DNA of 28,061 nt from GCA-020348365 sp964347995 (lineage in GTDB: Archaea; Thermoproteota; Bathyarchaeia; Bathyarchaeales; Bathyarchaeaceae), in contig CAYGBA010000016.1 of the NCBI GenBank assembly GCA_964347995.1, positions 1-28,061 on the forward strand. Reading direction: 5' to 3'. The translations under genes were made by a program, and so were the position numbers. This document shows, in pieces, positions 1 through 7,609 of the stretch (its first letter is position 1; every line of letters starts with the position of its first letter). A model generated the notes under the pieces. The model made no database searches. It saw only the letters and a program-made list of their open reading frames with translations, and was not told where the DNA came from.

Positions 1-1
1 T

Positions 2-493
2 GGAGTAATCGTTGCTTGGGGATTTGAAATCTTTACATACAGTGGGGATTCTGCTGCCTCAGACAATGGCGAGCTCGTTGCGAAAACAACGGAATACCCC
101 TTCGAGTTCACAATAACCTTGGAAAAGACAACGTTCAAACCCTATGAGCAGATCAATCTAACTGTGGCCCTAACAAACATTGGAGAAGAAAGCGTGACAA
201 TTGAGTTTGGGCATAGCTCAAACCCGAGCCCATATTGGTTTTGGGCAGTGTACGACGAAAGTCAGCAACCCGTTTTCTATCATAGGGTTGTGACTATGAT
301 ACCTGTCTTGGAAGAAATAACTTTGCAGCCCGGTGAATCTATGCAGCGTTTATACGCTTGGGATCAGAAAGCTACCGATTATGGGCAGCAAGTGCCACCA
401 GGAAGATACTACCTAGAAGCTAGGACAGGGTTCATTTACAACAAGGAAGAAATTGACTTCGAAACCCAATCGGAAATTCTCATAGGATTATAA
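2..493 (+). CDS. Exported BsuPI-like beta-sandwich protein, 5' truncated
   Basis: The frame is open from the first bases of the window, so the start lies upstream and only 163 residues are seen. The visible N-terminus (GVIVAWGFEIF) is hydrophobic and looks like the end of a signal peptide or membrane anchor. The remainder resembles the BsuPI domain: a YPFEFTITL-type strand, LTVALTNIGEESVTIEF, then an aromatic WFWAVYDESQQPVF strand and ITLQPGESMQRLYAWD. In that family the domain is an immunoglobulin-like sandwich first named from a Bacillus proteinase inhibitor; in archaeal exported proteins its role is unknown. The next gene follows after 3 nt, so the two are probably co-transcribed. The TTG at 119 lies inside the domain and is unlikely to be the true start. 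Confidence 0.7.
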   Translation, partial: GVIVAWGFEIFTYSGDSAASDNGELVAKTTEYPFEFTITLEKTTFKPYEQINLTVALTNIGEESVTIEFGHSSNPSPYWFWAVYDESQQPVFYHRVVTMIPVLEEITLQPGESMQRLYAWDQKATDYGQQVPPGRYYLEARTGFIYNKEEIDFETQSEILIGL

Positions 494-496
494 CCG

Positions 497-1171
497 GTGA
501 GAAACTTGAAAGAGAAACGCTTTCTTGTTTTAATTACTACTATACTTGCTCTATTAGCTAGCATAACTTCAATACATGAAATATCCGCCTATCAAGCTGA
601 AGAAAACCTCATTAGGGCTAAGTTCAATCCTCCCTTTGCCTATGATTACTTGCACAATTTGAGCATTAGCAATCCAAATAGAGTCATGTCTGCAAACGTT
701 TGGCTTGTTGAAAACGAAGAAAGGACAGGTATGAATACTGCCCAACTGAAACAATATGCTATGGAAATTCTACCGAAGCAGCATAATGCAGAGATGTCTT
801 ACTGCCCTAGAATCCTACCGTTCATAAGCATAATGGCTACCGCGACCGAAATCGTTGACCTATTCGACTATCTGCCAGATGCCGACGGCGAACTAAAAGT
901 CAGATTGTACTTCACGGGAATCCACCTCATCGACTACGTGGGCCTCGACACCACCAAACAAGACGACTTCAATCTGCACCACGCCAACTTGGTCTCAGCA
1001 ATTCATTCAGAGGAAGGTAGCATCAAAACGGAATTGTTAGAAAGCGACGACCTCTACGCCGAGCTGGTTCCCGGGCAACAGATAGAACTCGCGTTCACTC
1101 TTCCAGAGAACTCAGAGGACGCAAGAACCTTCATCACCCACGTAGAAGGACACTATTATACCATTGGCTAA
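497..1171 (+). CDS. Hypothetical exported protein
   Basis: The gene encodes 224 residues from a GTG start. I do not recognise a family. Residues 1-32 form a clear export signal: basic KEKR, then a hydrophobic LVLITTILALLASI stretch, and a small-residue region ending near AYQ. The rest is soluble and acidic with alternating hydrophobic residues, and its end (PGQQIELAFTLPENSEDARTFITHVEGHYY) reads like a beta-rich extracellular domain. An AGGAT at about 483-487 could serve as a ribosome binding site. It begins 3 nt after the upstream BsuPI-like gene, which suggests an operon of two surface proteins. Function is unassigned. Confidence 0.75.
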   Translation: MRNLKEKRFLVLITTILALLASITSIHEISAYQAEENLIRAKFNPPFAYDYLHNLSISNPNRVMSANVWLVENEERTGMNTAQLKQYAMEILPKQHNAEMSYCPRILPFISIMATATEIVDLFDYLPDADGELKVRLYFTGIHLIDYVGLDTTKQDDFNLHHANLVSAIHSEEGSIKTELLESDDLYAELVPGQQIELAFTLPENSEDARTFITHVEGHYYTIG

Positions 1172-1297
1172 AAATACGCATGATATACGAAAAGGTCGCG
1201 CACAAGAGTCCTTTTTACATCAGAATACGCTGAATCACTGAGATACAAAAAAGAAGGGAGTGTGCGGGGGACATCACCATGCTCCTTTGAAAAAGGA

Positions 1298-1306
1298 CTT
1301 TTAAGT
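1298..1306 (+). promoter_or_regulatory. Probable TATA box for the small zinc protein gene
   Basis: The sequence CTTTTAAGT lies about 40 nt upstream of the likely TTG start at 1344, which would give a transcript start near 1328-1332 and a short leader. Just before it, TCCTTT (1283-1288) and AAAGGA (1292-1297) can form a six-pair hairpin with a GAA loop, and with the T run this could equally act as a terminator for the upstream pair. Assignment is by spacing and composition only. Confidence 0.35.
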
Positions 1307-1343
1307 TATTAACCGTCTAACATAAGGGTTGGAGAGTTCGTCA

Positions 1344-1550
1344 TTGGGTCGAGTTTCCAAGGGCACAAAATGCAGCGTCGTCGGATGTGACAAAGAGGCT
1401 ATACGCTCCCTCTCAAATCAAGAGGTCAGCTCTGCAGGATTAAAGGTAGGCACAGCAAGAAGAGCATACCTCTGTAAAGATCATTACAAGGAGTACAAAA
1501 GGAAAACCAGAACGGAACGCAAGCTGAAGAAATGGAGATACAGCGGCTGA
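1344..1550 (+). CDS. Small zinc-binding basic protein
   Basis: The gene encodes 68 residues and is very rich in Lys and Arg. Cysteines at C10 and C15 (KCSVVGC) and the later pair C44/H47 (YLCKDHY) can make one tetrahedral zinc site. The C-terminal third (KEYKRKTRTERKLKKWRY) is strongly basic, as expected for nucleic-acid or ribosome binding. The pattern resembles small uncharacterised archaeal zinc proteins, but I cannot name a function. An in-frame TTG also exists at 1329, but GGAGAG at 1331-1336 sits 7 nt before the TTG at 1344 and would be inside the gene if 1329 were used, so 1344 is preferred. thrS follows 71 nt downstream, so a translation-related role is possible. Confidence 0.7.
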   Translation: MGRVSKGTKCSVVGCDKEAIRSLSNQEVSSAGLKVGTARRAYLCKDHYKEYKRKTRTERKLKKWRYSG

Positions 1551-1621
1551 GAACTCCACAAGGCTAATTTGATAATGTTTCTTTTTATGAGTAGAGCTAG
1601 AGACTAACTGAGGAACTGCAA

Positions 1622-3487
1622 ATGAGGATACTTCAGCTCCATTCAAATTTCATAGAATACAGGCCGATGAAAAGAGAGATCAAGCTGGCCGAGGAATGCG
1701 ATGAAGAAAAACGTCGCCTTGAAGAACTTGCTGTCTTATTCACCTGCGTTGAAGAGGGAGACAACGAAGCCGTCGCAGAGAAGGCAGTGAAAGAAATCAA
1801 ATCGTCTCTTGAAAAACTGAAGGTAAACAAGATTCTCATCTATCCATACGCCCACCTGAGTAGCAACCTAGCGAAGCCAAGCAATGCATTAAGTGTAATC
1901 AAGGCGATTGAGAAGAAGGCAAGAGAAGCTGGCATTGAAACGTACAGAACACCGTTCGGCTGGTGTAAGAAATTCTCAATTTCGATAAAGGGACATCCCC
2001 TGGCGGAGCAGTTCAGATTAATCCTGCCAAAGGATGTTGAAGAGCCAGAGCAAGTTTCAGAGGCCCTGAAGGCGGAAGAGGAGTTGAAGTCCTCTTGGTT
2101 TATCATGTGGCCAGACGGAAGAATGGTGTCTGTTGAGGAATTCGACTTCGCAGAGCACCCAACTCTGGAGAAGTTTGCGAGATACGAAATCGAGAAAGCG
2201 AGGGCAGTTCAAGAAGTCCCACCTCACGTGAATCTCATGAAGAAATTGGGGCTTGTTGACTATGAATCTGGTAGCGACTCAGGAAATTTCAGGTGGTATC
2301 CGAAAGGACGCTTGATCAAGTCGCTACTTGAAGACTTCGTCACACAAAAAATGATAGAATACGGAGCCATGGAAGTCGAAACTCCGATCATGTACGACTA
2401 TGAACATCCAAGCCTAGCAGACTATCTCAACAGATTCCCAGCAAGACAGTATCTCCTGAAGTCAGGTGAAAGAGACTTCTTCCTAAGATTCAGCGCCTGC
2501 TTCGGCCAATTCCTCATGCTCCATGACACGCAGATCTCCTATCGTCAGTTACCCGTCAAGATCTACGAGTTAGCCAAATACAGCTTTCGAAGGGAAAAGA
2601 GCGGAGAACTTTCTGGGCTAAGAAGACTCAGAACATTCACCATGCCCGACTGCCACGCGTTATGTGGAGACCTAGACCAAGCGAAGAAAGAGTTCCTCGC
2701 CAGATTCATGTTGTGCAAGGAAATATTGGAGGATGGTCTAGAGCTGAGAGGCGAGGACTATGAGCTGGCAATAAGATTCACCAAGGACTTCTACGAACAA
2801 AACAAGGATTTCATCACATCATTGGCAAAAATGAATGAAAAGCCCACGCTGATTGAGATCTGGGAAGACAAGTTCTTCTATTTCATCACGAAATGGGAGT
2901 TCAACTTCGTAGACAACATGAACAAGGCCGCCGCCCTCTCAACCGACCAGATCGACATCGAAAACGCCGAGAGATACGGAATAACATACGTGGACGAAAA
3001 AGGTGAAAGAAAGCATCCCCTGATCCTGCATTGCAGCCCCAGCGGAGCGATCGAGAGATGCGTCTATGCAACGTTAGAAAGGGCTTTCCGGGAACAACAG
3101 AAGGGAGGGATACCCATACTGCCACTCTGGCTCGCACCGACTCAAGTGAGAGTCATACCCGTAGCTGACAACTTCCTTGAACACGCTCAAAAAATAGCCG
3201 ATGAGATAGAGCAACATCAGATAAGGGTTGACCTAGACGACAGACCTTTAACGATGCAAAAGAAGGTTAGGGCCGCCGAGACGGAGTGGATCAACTACAT
3301 CATCGTGATAGGTCAGAGAGAGGTCGACTCAGGTATTCTCCCCGTAAGAGACAGAAAAAATGGAAAGATCAGAAAGATGAAACTTGAAGAATTCATAGGC
3401 GAGACAAAAGAGAAAGTCAAGGATAAACCCTTCAAACCCTTAACTCTTCCGAAATTCGTATCCCAGAGACCCAGATTTTTTGGCTAG
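1622..3487 (+). CDS. thrS: Threonyl-tRNA synthetase, archaeal type
   Basis: This cytoplasmic enzyme charges tRNA-Thr. The protein has 621 residues, normal for the archaeal form. Residues 1 to about 145 match the archaeal-specific editing domain, related to D-aminoacyl-tRNA deacylase, that removes mischarged serine (starts MRILQLHSNFIEY). The class II catalytic core follows (about 195-500): KYSFRREKSGELSGLRRLR is motif 2 and HCSPSGAIER precedes motif 3. The usual zinc-site residues appear present: Cys in RFSACFGQF, His in DCHALC, His in LILHCS. The C-terminal anticodon-binding domain (about 510-610) includes VRVIPV and VDLDDR. GAGG upstream of ATG 1622 supports the start. T runs follow the stop. 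No residue seems to be missing. Confidence 0.97.
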   Translation: MRILQLHSNFIEYRPMKREIKLAEECDEEKRRLEELAVLFTCVEEGDNEAVAEKAVKEIKSSLEKLKVNKILIYPYAHLSSNLAKPSNALSVIKAIEKKAREAGIETYRTPFGWCKKFSISIKGHPLAEQFRLILPKDVEEPEQVSEALKAEEELKSSWFIMWPDGRMVSVEEFDFAEHPTLEKFARYEIEKARAVQEVPPHVNLMKKLGLVDYESGSDSGNFRWYPKGRLIKSLLEDFVTQKMIEYGAMEVETPIMYDYEHPSLADYLNRFPARQYLLKSGERDFFLRFSACFGQFLMLHDTQISYRQLPVKIYELAKYSFRREKSGELSGLRRLRTFTMPDCHALCGDLDQAKKEFLARFMLCKEILEDGLELRGEDYELAIRFTKDFYEQNKDFITSLAKMNEKPTLIEIWEDKFFYFITKWEFNFVDNMNKAAALSTDQIDIENAERYGITYVDEKGERKHPLILHCSPSGAIERCVYATLERAFREQQKGGIPILPLWLAPTQVRVIPVADNFLEHAQKIADEIEQHQIRVDLDDRPLTMQKKVRAAETEWINYIIVIGQREVDSGILPVRDRKNGKIRKMKLEEFIGETKEKVKDKPFKPLTLPKFVSQRPRFFG

Positions 3488-3491
3488 CTCC

Positions 3492-3497
3492 TTTTTT
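3492..3497 (+). terminator. T-tract terminator after thrS
   Basis: A run of six T sits 5 nt after the thrS stop, and another T6-T7 run ends the coding sequence itself near 3475-3481. Archaeal RNA polymerase commonly stops at such T tracts. The downstream dehydrogenase gene has its own TATA-like sequence (AAGTTTATC near 3513-3521), consistent with termination here. Confidence 0.4.
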
Positions 3498-3566
3498 GGC
3501 GAAAATTCTACAAAAAGTTTATCATAGTTAGCCAAATTACCATACGGTTCTGGAGAGGTAAGTTTG

Positions 3567-4661
3567 ATGTGTGCTCAAGAAGAGGTCTTTCACTATTCAG
3601 ATGAGATAGGCCCCGAGAAAATACTCTACATTTATGATCCAAAGACAAAGCTCAAGGGAATACTTGTAGTTGACAACACTGCTCGTGGACCCGCCATAGG
3701 CGGAGTCAGAATGGCGCCTGACGTATCAACAGAAGAAATCTTCAGACTGGCAAGGGCTATGACCTTCAAAAACGCCGCGGCCGATATTCCTCACGGAGGT
3801 GGAAAAAGTGGCATCATCTGCGACCCGGAAACCAAAAACAAAGACGAGCTGATGCGGTCATTCGCAAAAGGAATAGAACCGATAGCAGACTATATCCCCG
3901 GCCCAGATATGGGCATAGACGAACGTTGCATGGGCATAGTCCACAAGGAAATCGGTAGGGCTATAGGACTACCGCGTGAACTCGGAGGAATTCCCTTAGA
4001 CACGATGGGATCTACCGGATATGGAGTAGCCATTAGTACCGAAGTAGCCTGCGAATATGTGCTATTGGACCTATCCAAAGCCAGCGTCGCGGTAGAAGGC
4101 TTCGGAGCGGTTGGGAAAGCCACTGTCAAATTCTTGAGAGAGAAAGGCGCAAAGATTGTGGCAGTCTCAGACTCTAAAGGCGCCATACACGAACCAGACG
4201 GCTTGAATTACGAAAAGTTGCTACAGATCAAACAAACCACAGGCGCGGTGAAAAACTACAAGGACGGACGAATAATCAAGAACGAAGAATTATTTGAATT
4301 ACCCGTGGACATCCTGATCCCCGGTGCCAGACCTGATGTAATTACTGAAGAAAATGTGCGAAACATTAAAGCAGCGCTAGTTGTCGAAGCGGCCAACATT
4401 CCAGCTACCAGAGAAGCGGAAAAGATTCTTCACGACCGAGGAATCCTAGTAGTACCCGACTTTATCGCGAACGCTGGTGGAGTCATAACCGCCGCTGTAG
4501 AATACACGGGTGGAACCGAAAACGAAGTCTTTGACATGATCAAAGAGAAGACTGTTAGGAACACACGACAGATCCTTGACATGGCAACAAACCAGAAGGT
4601 ATCGCCTAGGGTTGCCGCCGAAAAAATGGCGAAGCAACGTGTCCTTAAGGCGATGGAATAG
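3567..4661 (+). CDS. Glu/Leu/Phe/Val-type amino-acid dehydrogenase
   Basis: This enzyme family reversibly deaminates an amino acid to its 2-oxoacid with NAD(P)+. The protein has 364 residues, close to leucine dehydrogenases and shorter than the roughly 415 of most archaeal glutamate dehydrogenases. The catalytic lysine is K80 in PHGGGKSG, K68 lies in TFKNA, and the catalytic aspartate is D114 in PGPDMGID. The dinucleotide fold has GFGAVG at 178-183, followed by the acidic residue in VAVSDSKG. The substrate (Glu, Leu or Val) cannot be fixed by eye. A TTG at 3564 is also in frame, but GGAGAGGT at 3552-3559 places the start at ATG 3567. The alanine-dehydrogenase gene follows 20 nt later, suggesting a joint role in amino-acid catabolism or ammonium assimilation. 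Confidence 0.9.
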   Translation: MCAQEEVFHYSDEIGPEKILYIYDPKTKLKGILVVDNTARGPAIGGVRMAPDVSTEEIFRLARAMTFKNAAADIPHGGGKSGIICDPETKNKDELMRSFAKGIEPIADYIPGPDMGIDERCMGIVHKEIGRAIGLPRELGGIPLDTMGSTGYGVAISTEVACEYVLLDLSKASVAVEGFGAVGKATVKFLREKGAKIVAVSDSKGAIHEPDGLNYEKLLQIKQTTGAVKNYKDGRIIKNEELFELPVDILIPGARPDVITEENVRNIKAALVVEAANIPATREAEKILHDRGILVVPDFIANAGGVITAAVEYTGGTENEVFDMIKEKTVRNTRQILDMATNQKVSPRVAAEKMAKQRVLKAME

Positions 4662-4681
4662 GCGAAAACCTTGGTGTCATC

Positions 4682-5674
4682 ATGAAAACCCTATTGTTGA
4701 CAGAGAAAGAAGTCAAGCGGCTATTGTCTATCGATGAGGTTATGGAGGCTGTCGAGTCGGCCTTCAGGGAGAAGGGCCAAAGCAATGTGCAGATGCCGGC
4801 GAAGCTGTACCTATTTTATAACAAATACAACGGTGACCTAAGGGCTATGCCGTCATACCTTGAGGAGCTTGACATCTCAGCGGTCAAGGTTGTCAACGTT
4901 CATCCGGACAACCGAGTGAGGTATAATCTGCCGACGGTTATGGCAACAATAGTTCTGATCGACCCAAAAAACGGTGCTCCTCTGGCGATAATGGGAGGAA
5001 CCGCAATCACAGACATGAGGACGGGTGCTGCAGGAGGTGTGGCGGCGAAGTATCTAGCCAGAAAGGACTCCAAAACGGTAGGCCTCGTTGGAGCTGGCGC
5101 TCAAGCCAGGACACAGCTTATGGCTCTGCTCTCACTCTATGGGAAAATCGAAGAGGTTAGGGTCTGGAGTAGAACAGAAAGCACAACAGACGCTTATGTG
5201 GCTGAGATGAAGCCGGACAGCAATGTTGTCAAAATGGTCGCTGTGGACAAGGTTGAAGATGCCGTTGAAGGCGCCGACATAGTTGTGACGACGACGCCAT
5301 CCAGAAAGCCCATAGTTCTGACCGACTGGGTTGAAGATGGAACGCATTTCAGTTGCATCGGAGCGGACGCACCCGGGAAAGAAGAACTGGACCCGGAAAT
5401 TCTAAAACGAGCCAAGATAATCGTCGACGACTGGGAACAGGCGTCACACAGCGGTGAAATCAACGTTCCGCTAGGCAAGGGAATGATAACACGCCAAAAC
5501 ATCTGGGCTGAAATTGGGGAAGTGGTAGCTGGACTTAAACCAGGACGAACTTCCCAAGACGAGATAACCATTTTCACTTCAACGGGTCTGGCAGTACAAG
5601 ATGCCGTTACGGCTGAACTCGCCTACAAGAAGGCTGCCGCGAAGGAAATCGGAAAATTCGTCGAAATCACGTGA
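4682..5674 (+). CDS. Alanine dehydrogenase, ornithine cyclodeaminase family
   Basis: The protein has 330 residues and is full length for the ornithine-cyclodeaminase/mu-crystallin superfamily. It probably oxidises L-alanine to pyruvate and ammonia with NAD+, as the Archaeoglobus member does. Visible signatures are the substrate lysine K41 in MPAKLYL, R54 in DLRAMPS, K69 in AVKVV, R113 in TDMRTGA, the Rossmann motif VGAGAQA at 136-142, and the C-terminal TSTGLAVQDAV. The Asp often found in the last motif is Thr here, which also occurs in other superfamily members, so ketimine reductase or cyclodeaminase activity remains possible. It lies 20 nt behind the Glu/Leu-type dehydrogenase, with GGTG ahead of its ATG, and is likely co-transcribed. 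Confidence 0.85.
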   Translation: MKTLLLTEKEVKRLLSIDEVMEAVESAFREKGQSNVQMPAKLYLFYNKYNGDLRAMPSYLEELDISAVKVVNVHPDNRVRYNLPTVMATIVLIDPKNGAPLAIMGGTAITDMRTGAAGGVAAKYLARKDSKTVGLVGAGAQARTQLMALLSLYGKIEEVRVWSRTESTTDAYVAEMKPDSNVVKMVAVDKVEDAVEGADIVVTTTPSRKPIVLTDWVEDGTHFSCIGADAPGKEELDPEILKRAKIIVDDWEQASHSGEINVPLGKGMITRQNIWAEIGEVVAGLKPGRTSQDEITIFTSTGLAVQDAVTAELAYKKAAAKEIGKFVEIT

Positions 5675-5689
5675 TGTGTTATAGAGTGT

Positions 5690-5727
5690 AAAAAAAAGAA
5701 TTCCGTAGATCGACTATCTCAAGATAG
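5690..5727 (-). terminator. Terminator between convergent genes
   Basis: On the minus strand this stretch follows the stop of the five-domain surface protein. It holds a short hairpin (CTATCT 5714-5719 with AGATAG 5722-5727) and then a run of eight T on the minus strand (A8 at 5690-5697 on the plus strand). The T8 run fits archaeal termination of the minus-strand gene. The hairpin is symmetrical and could also stop plus-strand transcription from the alanine dehydrogenase. Confidence 0.5.
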
Positions 5728-5734
5728 ATTATTC

Positions 5735-7453
5735 CTATGGCACACTTGGAATTCTGCAGATATAAGATGCTTCATAGCCACGCAGAGTTTCGATGGTGAT
5801 CATAGCTTCTTTCCCTTGATCGTCTGTCCAGTTTTCCCACAGACAGATGAAGGTGTAGTTCGCGGCTGTAGGAAGTGAGAACGGAAAGGGAGGAACCACA
5901 TTCGGCGTTACATCTAAGGAAGTTGCATCCACAGCCACATTTATCGTCGTGAGTGTGAGATTGAGCAATGTGGGATTCTGAACGGCGAAGATGAAGTAAT
6001 CGGTTTCAATAGGGCTGAAAGTGACATCACTAATCGTTAAGGCCACAAGAGCGATCGGCTCAGAATGAAACGAATGACCTAGCTGATTCTCCACAACGAC
6101 TGTAACATTCCTTCCTACGTACTCTCCCCAATCCCACGGACACAAAAGATCGACTGACTGAGCTCGACTAAGCTGTATGGGTAGGCCCAAGTAATCAGTC
6201 AAGTTTGTCACGATTTCATTCTCTATGGTCACAAACACTTGCGTGATATTAGTACCCATAAGAGAGAATTCTGAATTCTGAACTGTAAAATTGAAATGTC
6301 TTGTGTCGATGGGATCAAAATTGACTTCAGTGAAGTCTAGGATGACAGGAGGCGGAGCGGCTCGAGTGTAGTTTGCCGTGAATCCCTGTAATGTATATGC
6401 GACAACCGTAACGTTTTCGCCACGATACTCCGTCCAATTCCACGGACATACAAAATTTTGTGTGGAGCTTTTGTTAAGCGTGAATGGAATATGAGGATTC
6501 ACAGCGGTTCCGTTTTCCGTGGTCCATTCCCGAATTTTTTGGTTCCCCACAATCACACTTATTTTTGTAACATTAAGGTAGGTAGGGGAGATCTGGTTAT
6601 TCCTGACGGTGACATCGAAGCTTGTTGTATTGGTAACATCGAAAAGAATGTCTGTGATTTCAAGAGTCACTGGCGTAGGCGTCTTTTCTTTTGTATAGTG
6701 CGTGTATCCTTGTGATGTATAGACGGCAACTGTTACACTCGTGTTTTGATATCTGGTCCAATCCCATGTACACATGAAATTACTTGATTCACCTAGGTCA
6801 AGTGACCATGGAAGCGCGGGAACTATCTCGGTTATGCTTGGTTTGAAACCACCTTTCACAGTCACGGATATTTCTGTAATGTCGACAGTTACATTAGATG
6901 AAGCGGGTGAGATATAGTTTTGAACTGTCACGTTGAAGTGCATAGCACTTATCGCAGGGTTAAAGCTAACGTCTGCAATCCTTAGATCTACCAAAGGCGT
7001 TTCCGTTTCGAAGGTTGCACCCGACCCATCAGCGAGAAAAGCTATAATCCCCACTTTTTCGCCTGTGTAGTTCGCCCAGTCCCAGCTGCATTCAAAGGTT
7101 TGAAGACCTTGAAAATCCGTTGTGGCTTTTGGGAGCGTGTATGGAAGCGGATCGGTGGTGTTTATGTTGTGGATGAGATCACCTTCTGTTAATGCGGCGA
7201 TTCTGGTAATGACAGCATCTGAGGGAGAATAAGACGGGTTGAAGATTGTTACGTTGAAGAAGCTCGTGTCTCGGGGGAGGAATGTGGCGTTTGTTATCGT
7301 TACGTCGCTCTTTTCAGGAGTCCGTATTTTCAGCTTTTCGTAGTAGCCTACGACCCACATATAGGAGAGCAGTGCGCCACCTATCGCAGAAGCCAAAATC
7401 AATAGGATAAGAGAGAGCCCTGAAATAGCTTTGGAGTTTTGAATTAATCGCAT
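5735..7453 (-). CDS. Membrane-anchored surface protein with five tandem CxWxW domains
   Basis: The protein has 572 residues. Residues 9-36 form one hydrophobic segment (SGLSLILLILASAIGGALLS), and the rest is predicted outside the cell. It consists of five repeats of about 100-108 residues at roughly 51-154, 155-261, 262-369, 370-469 and 470-572. Each begins with a hydrophobic TITDVxFxP strand, continues with FNVTVQN, and carries a late CxWxW motif (CSWDW, CTWDW, CPWNW, CPWDW, then CLWENW). Many NxS/T sequons suggest heavy N-glycosylation. The design resembles beta-sandwich stalk proteins of archaeal surfaces; function is unknown. The frame is open up to 7576, but GGAGGATGA upstream of ATG 7453 and the immediate membrane segment favour this start. 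No adjacent gene clarifies its role. Confidence 0.8.
   Translation of the reverse strand: MRLIQNSKAISGLSLILLILASAIGGALLSYMWVVGYYEKLKIRTPEKSDVTITNATFLPRDTSFFNVTIFNPSYSPSDAVITRIAALTEGDLIHNINTTDPLPYTLPKATTDFQGLQTFECSWDWANYTGEKVGIIAFLADGSGATFETETPLVDLRIADVSFNPAISAMHFNVTVQNYISPASSNVTVDITEISVTVKGGFKPSITEIVPALPWSLDLGESSNFMCTWDWTRYQNTSVTVAVYTSQGYTHYTKEKTPTPVTLEITDILFDVTNTTSFDVTVRNNQISPTYLNVTKISVIVGNQKIREWTTENGTAVNPHIPFTLNKSSTQNFVCPWNWTEYRGENVTVVAYTLQGFTANYTRAAPPPVILDFTEVNFDPIDTRHFNFTVQNSEFSLMGTNITQVFVTIENEIVTNLTDYLGLPIQLSRAQSVDLLCPWDWGEYVGRNVTVVVENQLGHSFHSEPIALVALTISDVTFSPIETDYFIFAVQNPTLLNLTLTTINVAVDATSLDVTPNVVPPFPFSLPTAANYTFICLWENWTDDQGKEAMITIETLRGYEASYICRIPSVP
5738..7303 (-). repeat. Five tandem coding repeats of about 100 codons
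   Basis: Five diverged copies of one domain make up nearly all of the surface protein. Alignment by eye rests on the repeated opening (VTITNATFLP, VDLRIADVSF, VTLEITDILF, VILDFTEVNF, VALTISDVTF) and the repeated CxWxW segment. Divergence is large at the DNA level, so this is old duplication rather than recent amplification. Copy 5 is the most degenerate, with WENW in place of W-x-W. Confidence 0.8.
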
Positions 7454-7609
7454 ATTGCATTCATCCTCCGAGATGTGCCTTACCAATGATTGCTGGTTAT
7501 TTGAAGTTTTTCTATGGGTAAATAAGCGTTGGGTTTGCAGAGAGTTTGTGATCCTCTGCATACATTGCATTTCCATTAATATCTTGAAGAAAAAATCTTC
7601 TATGAAGAA

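Noticed and set aside
1283..1297. Short hairpin TCCTTT-GAA-AAAGGA as an intrinsic terminator
   Set aside because: The stem is AT-rich and only six pairs, and the following T run is four bases. It overlaps a likely TATA box, so it is not listed as a terminator.
5194..5577. 127-residue ORF antisense to the alanine dehydrogenase
   Set aside because: Ser/Thr/Pro-rich reverse-frame translation of a conserved gene, with no start signal.
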